From assembly GCA_004154925.1 (NCBI GenBank), contig QJNS01000173.1:62001-126000 (forward strand): a DNA stretch of 64,000 nt, written 5' to 3'. Of this stretch, positions 25,601-35,899 are shown one piece after another. Position 1 is the stretch's first letter, and every line of letters starts with the position of its first letter. The DNA is from Monosporascus cannonballus (taxonomy: Eukaryota; Ascomycota; Sordariomycetes; Xylariales). A program made the translations under genes and the position numbers. The notes beneath the pieces were generated by a model that ran no database searches, was not told the origin of the DNA, and saw nothing but the letters and a program-made list of their open reading frames with translations.

Positions 25601-25979
25601 TTTTAATTAGTTTTTATTATCGATTTTAACGAAAAAAAACTATTAAAAGAGAAATACGTTAATTTACAGGCGAATTTTAGAACGATAATTTGTATAACGT
25701 ATAATGAAATGCGGTCGAAATTATAGAAAAGTATTTTATTTAATAGGAGAAAAAATTTATAATAAAACCAATAATAATTGATATAGTTGGAAAAAGCAAT
25801 ACGCCGACAATAACAACAAATATAATAGCTTAACGCGTTATATACAGAAATATAGATAAGGTTCGATAAATTCGAATAAAAGTTAAAAAAAAAGTTACTT
25901 ATAAGAAAGCCGCAGGATAACGAAACTTGACGAAATTAGAAGAAATTCCTAAAAAAGGCTTTAAATGCGACGATAGGAG

Positions 25980-26220
25980 CTGTTAATAACTTTATCATTT
26001 TATATATACGAATCGAAACGTATTAGTATACCGTAATAATGAATTGTAGAACTTTAGGCGGAAATTATAATATACTAGATATAGTTAATAGGCTTAAATT
26101 ATTATAGAGATATAAGTTAAAACCTTATATAGCGACGAATATCGAAGGCTAGGAATTCGCTTATAATAATGGGAAAATTATATGCGAAATTAATTATTTC
26201 GAGATTTTGGTTTAAGAATA
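25980..26220 (+). pseudogene. Aspartic protease remnant of element B
   Basis: From about 26042 the frame reads N-C-R-T-L-G-G-N-Y-N-I-L-D-I-V-N-R-L-K-L, the Ty3/gypsy protease active-site block with the catalytic Asp changed to Asn. It is colinear with 6488 in element A. Confidence 0.65.
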
Positions 26221-26639
26221 ATATTAAATAATTAATTTCGATATCGTTTTATTTGAGAATTACGATATAATTTTAGAAAGGCTATAAATGTACTAGTATA
26301 AGGCTTTACTTAATAAAGAGACTGGCTAAGTAAAATTCGCCTTATATCCTATTAGTAAATAAAAAAAAGAATTAAGATTTTAATATTCGATTAAAAATAA
26401 CGATAAATGCAAGCATAAAAATAAGATAAAAACTTTATTACCTAAAAAGATAAAACATAAAAGAGAAAATGGGCATTAGAGAAAAATACGACGTATCGTT
26501 ATTATTATTAAAGCAAAATTAAAATAATTACATGATTCTTTAAAATAATAATCCTAAAAGTTAAAAAATCTAATTAATATATTATAATAATATTACCGGT
26601 ATAAGTAACTTTTTTTTTAAAAAAAGCTTAATACGAAGT

Positions 26640-28113
26640 TATTAAAATATAGCAAATAGGATTACGAAATAATTTTTAAGAAAAGATTTTCGACGAAGTT
26701 TTACCCTATTTATAACTTTAGCGAAAACGAATTATGCGTTTTTAGAGAATATTTAAAAGATCGGTTATAAAAAAGATAAATTCGACTTTCGAAATTATTA
26801 ACAAGTTACTTAATATTTTTTATATTTAAGAAAAACGAAAAATTTTAATTTGTACTTAATTACTAATAATTAAGTAATATTATTATTAAGAATTTAATAT
26901 TATTACTTCTAATTATAAAAATGAAAAACCGATTTTACTAAGCTAAATAGTTTATAATATTCGATTTTAAAAATAAATATAATCTTATAAAAAATCAGAA
27001 AATATAAATAAAAAATAACTTTTAGGACGAAATACAGATTATTTAAGTATTTGGTTATATTAATATGATTTGTAAACGTACTAGCAATTTTCTAATAGAT
27101 GGTAAATTATATATTATAAGAATATTTCGATATTTTTATCGTTTGTTATCTCGACGACATTTTTATATTTTCGAAAATGGAAAAAGCATATACAGGATAC
27201 GTTTATAAGGTTAATTGTTAATGTAAAAAAATAGTTTTATGTATAAAAAGTGGAATATTTAAGACAAATTATTGTCTGAGAATATATTAAAATAAACCCT
27301 AAGAAAATTGTTATAGTTACAGAATAGCAGACGCTAATTACGATTAAACAGGTACAGGTATTTTTTGGATTCGCTAATTACTATAGGAAATTTATCCGGA
27401 ATTTTAACAGGATAATTATATTTCTAATTAAGTTTATAAAAAATGAAAAAAAGGTAAAATGGACGCCCAAAACAAAAGAAAGCGTTTTAAGATATTAAAA
27501 ATATAATTACTAGCGAGCTAATATTAATTATGTACGATTTAAACCGTTTAGTTAAATTACAAACCGATATTTCGGATTACGCATTAGGCATAGTAATTAG
27601 ATAACGAAATAATTAAGGCAAATTGTATCTTATTGTATTTTTTTATATAATTTGAAAAAAGCCGAATTTAATTACGGTATTCCAGATAAGGAATTTATGG
27701 TAATTATTATGACATTTTGAGAGTTCAAGTATTTTTTTTAAAAAAAAGATTTGTATTAAGTTAAACTTTATACGAATTATTAAAATTTTACTTGATTTAT
27801 TACGATTAGGGAATTTATAAAACGATAATTTCGTTACGCGAAAGAATTGGCAAATTTTAATTTCGTTATTATTTATAAAAAGAGTTCAGAAAACGGCAAA
27901 GCTAATGTTTTAAGTAAGCGATCAAATTTCGAAGAAAAATTAGTCAAAATTAGCTATATAATTTTCGATATTATTTTAAAAAGATATTTACGCTTGCGAT
28001 GGATTAGGACAATTCGAGCAGTACCTTTTGATATATATTAAAAGATTTAGCAATATAATAACGGTTTTCTAAAAGACTAAAAAACGGACGAAATATAAGT
28101 TTTAAAGAAATAC
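26640..28113 (+). pseudogene. Reverse transcriptase and RNase H remnant of element B
   Basis: The RT palm is recognisable, and the catalytic box Y-L-D-D at 27147-27158 is intact in this copy, unlike A (YFDN), F (YFDN) or C (YLDS). The block ttggattcgctaattactat (27366-27385) gives F-G-F-A-N-Y-Y. RNase H runs from about 27500. Its end is an open stretch of 64 codons (27847-28041) reading F-V-I-I-Y-K-K-S-S-E-N-G-K-A-N-V-L-S-K-R, the D-A-L-S-R-R motif before the integrase. The gene is interrupted at 28119 by a solo LTR. Confidence 0.85.
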
Positions 28114-28118
28114 TAAAA

Positions 28119-28490
28119 TATTACGACCCAATTCAAGATCGGTCTCGAAAATGGTCGGACCCACATAAAAAAGGTTACGTAATTTGGATCTCTTTTAGCA
28201 ATAAAATCCAAATAAATCCATACAGAAACAACCGGATCCAAAGGCCATTGGATTTACGGCCATATCAAAATCCAATAAAAATTCAATTAATCCAAGAAAG
28301 ATATATATGCTTATTATTTCCATAGTTAGATAGCTTCAGCTTGCAATATAATATCGTTACCCAAGGCATCCTTGGTATTACGAAACGTGACACGTTACTA
28401 TATCTATTGTTCAGATTCCTACGATACTCCTGCCAACATAAACCCGTCGGCTTAAGGTTTAATAGTTGGTTAAACCCCAAGCTCGTCACA
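28119..28490 (+). repeat. Solo LTR of A type inserted in element B
   Basis: 372 bp starting tattacgaccc and ending gctcgtcaca, flanked on both sides by taaaa (28114-28118 and 28491-28495), a perfect 5-bp target duplication. The host pol reads correctly once the LTR and one taaaa are removed. It is closest to the LTRs of element A, including the U3. Its higher GC and fewer transitions show it is younger than, or less RIP-exposed than, element B. A lone LTR with target duplication means a full element was lost by LTR-LTR recombination. Confidence 0.92.
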
Positions 28491-28524
28491 TAAAAGGATT
28501 TAGTACGAAATATATACGAATATT

Positions 28525-28653
28525 TGTAATGTAGCTGGAAGCTTGTTGCATGCGCTCTTATAAGGTGGATTTGGATGTCCAAATCCCAATTGGGGTTTGA
28601 AATTGTTGATCTTTTGGTCTTGTGGTTAGCGTCGCGCCCTCGCTTATCTTACA
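28525..28653 (+). mobile_element. 129-bp TG...CA insertion with tRNA-like segment
   Basis: It interrupts the integrase region of B and is flanked by atatt on both sides (28520-28524 and 28654-28658). It starts TGTAA and ends TTACA, a 5-bp terminal inverted repeat with LTR-style TG/CA ends. Inside are a perfect stem ggatttgga-tg-tccaaatcc (28567-28586) and a stretch tggtcttgtggttagcgtcg (28618-28637) that resembles a tRNA D-arm/A-box. It has no coding capacity and almost no RIP damage. Candidates are the solo LTR of a very small (TRIM/SMART-like) retroelement or a tRNA-derived SINE. Confidence 0.75.
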
Positions 28654-28658
28654 ATATT

Positions 28659-29835
28659 AATTATACGGATATACAGAGATTTATAAAGCCTTAAAACGGC
28701 TTTAACGTATATATTCTTTTTTTAAAATCAAATTAATAGTACAAAAATTCATATAGCAATATAATGTTTGCGCCAGAACTAAAGCTTGACGACATAAGCT
28801 ATACGAAAAACTACAGCTATTATTAATCGCAGAACTACTATAATATTTAGTTATATTTGACTCTATTACTAAACTTTCTATATTAAAAGATTTAGTTATA
28901 AAAATATATTACGATAGCATTTTCGTAATTATTAATCGATTTACGAAATTTCCTTATTTTTTTACTATATTATAAGGACATAGATGCCGAATAAATGGTA
29001 TATATTTTTTTAAATACACTTTTAATATATACATATTATTATTGGAAATTATTATAAATAGAAAATTAATATTCGTATCTAAGTTTTAGCAAGGCTTTAT
29101 AGCACAGATTGGCTTAAAATATAAATTATTTAGCATTTTCAAATTATAAAAAGCTGGATAAATAAAACGAACGAACTAAGCTTTAGAAACCTACTTATAA
29201 TATTACATTAATTACAAATAGAATAATTAGATTGAAAAATTACTAGTTGTATAACTGGCTTATAATACTAGTTATTACGAAAGCATTAAGATAATATCTG
29301 CGAACGCAAATTATGGTTTCATTTTAGAAATCTACGAAGAAGTACGCAATAACGGTTTAATCAATGTTAAAGCAATCCTTACGTCGGAATAGTTATTATA
29401 ATTGTATTAAGAGATAAAAATAGAACTAGAATTCGAGGAAATGGTCTTTCTAGCTATAAAAAAACATCTAGATAAAACGACCTAGCAAAAACCTCGATTT
29501 CAAGTATATCGGTCTTTATAAAATTGTTAAGAAAATCTCAAAAAATAATTACTAAGTAAAATTTCTACCAAAAGTCAAATTCTATCTAATTTTTTTCGTT
29601 TTCTTATTCGAATTAGCAAGGGATATAATTAAAATATATACGGTATAAAACGATATAAAAATAAAAAATAAATAAGTATATAAAGTAGAAAAAATTTTCG
29701 ATATACGGAAACAAAACGGACTTACTTAATATCTAATTAAGTGGAAAAAGTATTCGGATTTCGAAAATACTTAGAAACCCGCCAAGAATCTTATTGACGC
29801 TCAGCGTCTGTTGAAAAATTTTTACCAATAACGAC
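28659..29835 (+). pseudogene. Integrase and chromodomain remnant of element B
   Basis: The zinc-binding remnant (about 28660-28830) is followed by the catalytic core (28850-29320), with atttcgtaattattaatcg (about 28919) at the first-Asp block and the ttacattaattacaaat block matching the other copies. The chromodomain is at about 29685-29825 (V-E-K-I-F-D-I-R-K-Q-N-G-L, W-K-K-Y-S-D-F-E-N-T). Stops and frameshifts are scattered through it. Confidence 0.75.
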
Positions 29836-30479
29836 GGGCGCGTTCTAGTTAATAGTTAACCAGTTAATAACCGGAATATCGAGCTAGTCGGCCGCGGTTT
29901 GCGTTAACGTAATAGCCGTAACGGCAACTTCTAGTTGTTTTTATTCTTAACGTTTTTGTTCCCCTAATCCGCCTAATAGCTAAAACTTACGTTATACCAT
30001 AGTAACGCCTTTTGCTTACGTAAACGAATAAGACGAAAAAAGGTTTATTTATTTTTTCTTAATAACGACGTTAAACTTTAAAATAAAGCCGTTAAAACTT
30101 TAATAATCGCTTTTTAATAAACGTTTTTTCGCGTTTTAAATATTAATACTTTTAACGAATATTTTATAAGAAAAAAAGCGGTACGCCGGTACTATCTTAA
30201 AACTGATTTCGATTAATACATTTTTTATACATTAAAATACTTTCCATTATTTTATACTTTATATTTTTCGAAACATAATAAAAGTAAGGCATAATTTTGC
30301 ACTCGAATTCGTTAAAGGCTTTTATGAGGTTAATACGATAAACGGTAAAAAAACGAAAAATGCAACAAATCTTAAAAATACGAAACGATATAATTAGAAA
30401 TAAAAAAAAGGTTATTTACTAAGCAGAAGAAAGAGAACAAAGGAATCTTAGAAATAAGATTTTTGGAAAAAGGAAATCG
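29836..30479 (+). other. Spacer between chromodomain and 3' LTR of element B
   Basis: About 640 bp opening with acgacgggcgcgttctagtt. It is closely matched by 54998-55655 in C, so it is a constant part of this subfamily, but shows no protein domain in either direction. It ends in a purine-rich tract (ttggaaaaaggaaatcg) that is the likely polypurine primer site. Confidence 0.6.
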
Positions 30480-30881
30480 TATTATAACCTAACGAACTTC
30501 GGCTTCAAAAAACGGTCAGATAAGGATTATACGAGCTACCCCTTAGGTTACGTAACGGTAATCACTGCCAAGCCAGTGATTATCAGTAATTAAAGGTAAT
30601 CTTAAGTAATTATAATTACTATCAGTTGCCTAATTATAAGTAATTAAGTTAAAAAAAGATATATACGTTTATTATTTTTATAAGTTTAAATAATACCAGC
30701 TTGCAATAAACCATTTATTAATATTAATCATTTGTAATAATATTTCGTTACCTAAGACATCCTTGGTATTACGAGACGTAATATATTACTATATTTATTG
30801 CTTAATTTTCCATGATATTTCTGCTAACATAAACCCGTACGATTAAAATTTAATAGTTGGTTAAACCACTAAGCCGTCATA
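30480..30881 (+). repeat. 3' LTR of element B
   Basis: 402 bp starting tattataacc and ending gccgtcata, followed by the target copy ttata (30882-30886). It retains aatcactgccaagccagtga, a stretch that is mutated in the 5' copy. Confidence 0.87.
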
Positions 30882-30886
30882 TTATA

Positions 30887-31284
30887 TAACGACGTTATTG
30901 CTTAAGAAATTTATAATACGCGGCTGGAACGATCTTATTAACAATTAAACACAACCTAAAATCGGATACATAATAACTTACTACTTTATATATATATCCT
31001 TACCCGAAATAATTCGCCCGTAAAAACGCCTAGCGCAGCAATAAAAAAAACCCATATTATACCGTCTATTAATCGATTTATACCCTTGTAAGCCGGTTTC
31101 TTAAAAAAAGGTACGTTTGAAAAGATTATGCTTATAATCGTAACTTTAGTTTTTGTTATTACTACAAGCTATAAAGCTCCATATATATTATTTATTATAT
31201 ATAGCTTTACGAAAACGTTAGATCTGGAGGGTGCTTATAAGGTAATCCTTTTGTTATAGCTATAGAAAGATCAAGGGGTGTATT
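30887..31284. other. AT-to-GC transition zone left of the gene island
   Basis: The composition changes from RIP-type AT-rich sequence to balanced sequence at about 31200. I see no gene, LTR or other recognisable element here. Confidence 0.5.
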
Positions 31285-31434
31285 ATGGAAAAAGGCACCT
31301 CTAGCTGGGGTTTTCGGGTGATTATTGTTCCTTTCCGAAGCCCTATATCAGTGGATTACCTACAACAAGTGGGATCACCATTTCCTAGCTTTCTAAAAGT
31401 CAATATACCCTCAAGAGCTGTGTATCTGCTCCTT
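31285..31434 (+). CDS. Possible first exon of an unrecognised gene
   Basis: An ATG at 31285 opens a frame reading M-E-K-G-T-S-S-W-G-F-R-V-I-I-V-P-F-R and on to Y-L-L-L. It reaches a strong donor-like site (tta then gtaagtgtga, 31435). The frame continues to 31521 if unspliced (78 codons). I recognise no family and cannot place a matching acceptor. An alternative 100-codon frame on the - strand (31411-31713, starting M-K-D-R-I-H-K-V-A-L-E-F-G-G) overlaps and is equally unproven. The region may simply be an old, unmutated repeat fragment. Confidence 0.2.
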
Positions 31435-32080
31435 AGTAAGTGTGACAAGAGCATACCAGAGTGTTTGCCAAAAAGCCCTGAGCTGGTCCGTGACCAACCA
31501 GTTGCCCCGCCAGGTCCGTGACCGAGTCCATCTCCACCGCCGAACCCCACGTGGGGGACCGTGTAAGGGTCGATGCCTACTAAACTCGTGGACGGCGATC
31601 TCCAGGGACGTGGTGGGGTCGTCGATAGGGGACCTGGTCTTAAGCTTCCTCACGTTCAACCTGTTGAGCAGTCCGCCGAACTCCAGAGCGACTTTATGAA
31701 TCCGGTCTTTCATTGGAATTAATCGACTGAGCTAGGTATGGCTCGGCCGTCCAATAGTAACGGTTAGTTTCCCTGCGTTTATATACACGTAAATACAGCT
31801 GTAGCTGAGAGCAAAGGTACCAGGGGTGACAACCTCAACATGAACGGCGTTCAGCAACTGCTTCCTTTTGAAGAAATGGGGCAAACCCACATGGAAATCG
31901 CATCGGAACGCGACTGCCCTCCGCAGAGCACTGGTTGCTGAAGGCATTCAACACTTCGGGTCACTCTTTAACGGTCGACAGAGAGCTTCAAGGAGCTCCT
32001 TTCGTGCTGGTAATATGGAAATCCCTATTAATCAGCACCGGAAAGTCTCAGCGAAATCCTCTTCAAGGTGTTAGGCTTGT
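31435..32080. other. Island sequence without a confident gene
   Basis: Balanced composition and several overlapping short frames on both strands, none recognisable. A direct repeat ggtccgtgacc (about 31485 and 31515) is visible. The part from about 31850 may belong to the transposase remnant described next. Confidence 0.4.
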
Positions 32081-32245
32081 CTGGGGTACTCTTATCGCGG
32101 CACGCGGCGAGTAGGGCTTCAAATTGCAGGTGATGGTGCTGTAAATCGGCGGCTAGCCCGATGGGACAAGGTCTCGTTGCGCCGAATGCGATGTAGCAAT
32201 TTGTAATAATGATCGGTGTTGGTACTTGTATCATAGTGTAAAATG
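32080..32245 (+). pseudogene. Probable piggyBac-like transposase C-terminal tail (remnant)
   Basis: At about 32170-32240 the + strand reads T-R-S-R-C-A-E-C-D-V-A-I-C-N-N-D-R-C-W-Y, then L-Y-H-S-V-K. The spacing C-x2-C-x4-C-x4-C-W-x2-Y-H is the hallmark of the C-terminal cysteine-rich domain of piggyBac-type (DDE_Tnp_1_7) transposases. Upstream, weak continuing similarity (L-V-W-G-T-L-I-A-A-R-G near 32075-32110) needs frameshifts and has in-frame stops, so this is a broken 3' end. No catalytic Asp residues could be placed upstream. Another zinc-binding protein tail is possible. Confidence 0.4.
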
Positions 32246-32419
32246 GGTGTGCCTAAAGGTAGCTTTTCCTGCGGAAGCTGATTGGGTCAATGTGGCGAAT
32301 AAAATTGTAGCTAACTCCCTGTGGCCTTCCGGCGGATACCCGACCCCGCTTTTATGTACCAGATAAGATAAGGTGATGAGGTAAGGCCGTGCTGAGGTTA
32401 GGTGGGTCAAAAAGGCCGG

Positions 32420-32425
32420 CACGTG
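32420..32425. promoter_or_regulatory. E-box CACGTG upstream of the kinase gene
   Basis: CACGTG in the context ggcacgtgacac lies 113 bp before the chosen start codon. This is the binding core of fungal bHLH factors such as Cbf1- or Pho4-like proteins. Position is suggestive; function is inferred only. Confidence 0.35.
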
Positions 32426-32537
32426 ACACCTCGGTGCCGCAGCCACAGAGTGTCGCCGACCTTTCTAACTTCTTGTCACCATCATCATCGCCGTCGGCAC
32501 AGAATCTAATTGGCATCGCCGAGCATTGGACTTTGTC

Positions 32538-34897
32538 ATGACTCAGTCGCAATCTGAACTCATCCAGGCTCATCCCATTGGTGACCGGCTTAGTGCCTTC
32601 CGCGATTCGTTCTGTTCTAATCGCGAATGGAACCCCGATGCCTTTAATCAAATTGAAGGTAAAGTGCAAGAAGCGAGTAGCTTTCTTCCTTTTAACGTCT
32701 TGCTTACCTGTGGATAGACCTTTCAAGATTTGCATTTCACCTTCTCTTGGCACTTTCAGGTTGCTCTGCTGCTCAATTACTCCCCTCTACAAAACACACC
32801 AACAATCTTCTTGGTGATATTATATCAATTATCGCTGCCCTAAATGCCAATAATTTTGATCTAGACCGAATAAAACCCCTCCTGAATGCAGTTCTGACCA
32901 ACAAACCTGACGAAGAGATATGGGATCAAGTCTACTATGCCGTTACCGAATCGACGCCGCCTCCTCGACCGATCGCGTCTTCCAACAAACAAACACCGTC
33001 ATCCCGTAACATGGGCGGCATCGTAAACTCCTCGGAATATCGAAAAGAGACAGATGATTTGCTTAAGGATGATCTTGGCAATATGTACGTCGATATCCCA
33101 GATTTCCACGAAACCATCCTCGGCGGCATCCAAGGACTCGAGGAAACATCCGAGGACATCTTCCAGAAGTGCTGCGAAGGACCAGATCCACTCTTCCGCC
33201 AAGGATGGACTGGATGGCCGCCAAGTGCCGAAGAGAATGCCGTTGCAAGCTGGTTTACCGACTTGACGCAACAGATCGCACAGTGGGCGCAGGACTATAG
33301 ACCAACGCCCCTGCGAAGACTTGTGGCAGAGCCAAACAAGCCTCTCCAGGGCTCAACAGCTAAGCGCAAGCTGGATGTTGGCATCGTGAGCCACCCCGAC
33401 GTCATAACACACTGGTCGCAGATTCTTATACCCGGCGAGCTTAAAAAGAACCCAAACCAGGACAATCCAAAGCTGGCGTGGTGCGATATTGGACGGTATG
33501 TAAGGGAAGTGCTTCGCAAACAAGATACGCGGCGCTTCGTCTTGGCCTTCACCCTCTGCGGACCTCTCATGCGCGTATGGGAATTCGACCGCTCTGGTCC
33601 CATCGCCTCGACGCGGTTCGACATCAATCAAGACGGGCTACGATTCGTGTCTACCATTCTCCGCTTCCTATGGGCAAATGAGGAAGAGCTTGGATTTGAT
33701 CCTCCTATCATCAGATCGGACGGCCAGCAGTATATTGAGATTCAGCGCAATGGCGTATCAGAGCGCATTGTCATCGACGGAGTCGCGAGACGGACGCCTT
33801 GCATTGTAGGACGGGCAACAACCTGCTGGAAGGCCCACCCAGAGGGAGAACCATCCACGACGCTCGTGATCAAAGATTCGTGGCAGTACCCCGAGCGCAA
33901 TGAGGAGGGTGAGCTTTTTTGCGAGGTAACCGAGAAGGACGTATGCCACGTGGCCAGATATTACTATCACGAGACGATCCATCTCCAGGATGGTACGGTG
34001 GACGACGTCCAAAGCGGCATTCGGAAGGGATTGAATATTACGAAAGCATCCATACACCGACTACAACGTCCGGATCTAGCGCAGGGTTCGGATACGCTTA
34101 GCGTTTCGCAAAGCAGCATTACTGGCCAGAAAAGGACCTCTAGTCAATCTGGCGCCGCTATCCCTCCCGGCAAACGATCACGTTCAGGATCCCCAATAAA
34201 ACGTGATGTTTCCACGCCATCAAATCGGGTGCATCGGCGCATCATCCTCCGCGACTATGGGGAGCCCATCTATGCGGCAAGGTCCCGAGTTGCGTTGCTT
34301 GCTGCACTAGAAGCATGTATTCAGGGCCACGAATCATTATACAAAGCCAGCTTCCTTCATAGGGACATCTCGATCAACAACCTCATGATCACTAAGGACG
34401 AACATAGCCCACTCCATCCTGCGTTCCTGATTGACCTTGATCTTGCCATCGCAAAGGGCCGAGAAGAGTCATCAGGCGCCAGGGGAAAGACCGGCACAAG
34501 GGCTTTCATGGCAATCGGTATCCTCCTTGGCGAGCAGCACTCTTTCATGCACGACCTTGAGTCATTCTTTTGGGTGCTCCTCTGGATATGCATCCATTAC
34601 AACGGGCCAGGTAAGGACATTGGGAAAACCTGGTTCGAGAAATGGAATTATGAGGATGATAGAAGTCTCGCCTCTTCAAAGAAAGGTGAAATAGTCGACG
34701 AGGCGGATTTTATGGAGACGGCAGAGAAGAACTTTACTGCGTACTATCAATCATTGGTCCCGTGGGTTAATAGATTACGGAGGGTTGTATTTCCGAACGG
34801 TAGAAGGTGGAAAAAAGAAGATAATAGTTTATATTTTCGGATAAGGCAAATCCTTTGCGAAGCACAGAAGGATCCGCAGGTACTCGTAGACGAATAG
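32538..34897 (+). CDS. FunK1-type fungal protein kinase, two exons
   Basis: This is a protein kinase-like protein of the fungus-specific FunK1 group (Pfam Pkinase_fungal). Exon 1 is 32538-32658 and exon 2 is 32760-34897, giving 752 residues. I chose ATG 32538 because the 3' exon has no early ATG in frame; a phase-1 intron (gtaaag...ttcag) joins the two frames exactly at a Gly codon. Landmarks: N-lobe W-K-A-H-P-E-G-E then T-L-V-I-K-D-S-W-Q-Y-P-E-R (Lys near 412), basic Ser-rich insert K-R-S-R-S-G-S-P-I-K-R (about 515), catalytic loop H-R-D-I-S-I-N-N-L near 574, I-D-L-D-L-A in place of DFG near 598, T-G-T-R-A-F-M activation region, and H-D-L-E-S-F-F-W-V-L-L-W. Lys, HRD Asp and the metal-binding Asp are all present, so activity is plausible; the substrate is unknown. 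Codon use and GC are normal, without RIP damage. The gene is full length with no stop or frameshift. Confidence 0.88.
32659..32759 (+). other. Intron of the FunK1 kinase gene
   Basis: 101 bp from gtaaagtg to ctttcag, phase 1. Splicing joins g (32658) to gt (32760-32761) to make Gly codon 41 and brings exon 1 (ending N-Q-I-E) into the long downstream frame. A possible branch site is cttac or ttaac, 35-65 bp before the acceptor. Without splicing, exon 1 meets a stop at about 32715. Confidence 0.75.
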
Positions 34898-35899
34898 AAA
34901 TCCTGCAAGCAAAAGCTCTTGACCGTATCGCAGATGGCATTGTTATATCTAATTAAACTTAGGATCCTACCAACTGATGTAAGCACAAGTGCCCAGTTGA
35001 TAAAACTATGAATCTGGTTTCGCAGCAGTCGAAATCGTTGCTGCAACATTACCAATTGTCTAGCTGGATTTAGGGTTTGTACAGTACTAAGCAGCTGTGG
35101 CTACGAAGTTTCAGGGCTCTTTATGTAGTGTGGGTTCACCGGAATAGCTTTTTCCGGGTGTACCTACGTGGCTTTAAGCCTTGCTAATTAATAACACTTT
35201 CCGTTTTCTGCGACAGATCATAGTCGTACAGGCAGAAACTAGGTAAGCTTAAAGCGAACGGATTAAAAGTGATGTTATGAATAGTACGAGGCGAAAGGAA
35301 AAAGGCATTGGTTCGTAGATTTATTGTTGTCCTAGTTGTCTGGATGTATAAGACGGTTACGGAGCTAATCAAGCTTTAAAGAAATACATTAGGGAGGGCT
35401 AACGCGAATACCGCGTGATGCGGCAGCTGCTGCTGGTAAGTTTCACGTATCCCCGAGTATCCCTTGAACGGGCTCCATAACATCAAGTTCCCAGCGACCC
35501 GAAAAAGCCTTATTCCGGTGAGTAGGGCTTTAGCTTTAAAAGCTGTGACTTCAACCTTCCAATATTTGAACATCCTTATTAATTGTTCAAAACACCCCTA
35601 CATTTAGCGCAAATGCCTGCGGGCCATATTTGGACCTTTGGGTGAGGTAAAGAAACTAACTGCTCGCCCCCCCTGCCGCCCCCAGGCCACGAGTCACTGC
35701 GGGAGCGCAGCTGATATCCCGGCTCGGGTACTAGTGCCTTCACTGTTGTCTTTATACCTTCGTCCTCAATCATCTCCTCAAAATTCACCCTATCTTTTCT
35801 GTCGGATCGGGTGGCATAGACAAAACTCATTCCGAATCGGTTCCTTCACCCTCAAGTAGCCAAACGCCGACAGCTGAGGACCTTCTCCAACGGACGGCC
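34898..35899. other. Kinase 3' flank with inverted repeat motif
   Basis: No convincing gene. A - strand frame with an ATG at 35830 (84 codons, 35579-35830, beginning M-S-F-V-Y-A-T-R-S-D-R-K-D-R) is possible but unrecognised. A motif made of ccggaa and ttccgg arms occurs at about 35137-35160 and, in the opposite orientation, at about 35493-35520. Confidence 0.4.
35137..35160. repeat. Foldback motif, copy 1 of 3
   Basis: caccggaa-tagctt-tttccgggtg is nearly self-complementary. Its reverse complement resembles 35493-35520 (gacccgaaaaagccttattc, then cgg), and a third, direct-oriented relative is at about 36148-36172 (accccggaagaacc, then ttattccgg). This may mark the ends of a small foldback element. 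Confidence 0.45.

Larger units (their letters stand above)
23510..30881 (+). mobile_element. Element B: complete chromodomain Ty3/gypsy copy with two later insertions
   Basis: LTRs lie at 23510-23915 and 30480-30881, flanked by the 5-bp target duplication ttata (23505-23509 and 30882-30886). The internal order is gag with zinc knuckle, protease, RT, RNase H, integrase, chromodomain and spacer, all on the + strand. Total length is 7372 bp. Removing the solo LTR (28119-28490) and the 129-bp insert (28525-28653), each with one target copy, leaves about 6.86 kb, close to A and C. Frames are interrupted by TAA and TAG, but damage is lighter than in H. Confidence 0.9.

Noticed and set aside
28283..28582. 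99-codon open frame on the - strand
   Set aside because: It spans the solo LTR, its target duplication and the 129-bp insert, so it is a chance frame across three unrelated sequences.
32352..32753. 133-codon frame on the - strand over the kinase 5' end
   Set aside because: It is antisense to exon 1 and the intron of the kinase, and the + strand frames join exactly by splicing.
32747..32759. Start of the kinase at a TTG in the long frame
   Set aside because: A nuclear fungal gene needs ATG; these bases are the end of the intron (acceptor ttcag), and ATG 32538 in exon 1 fits phase and frame.
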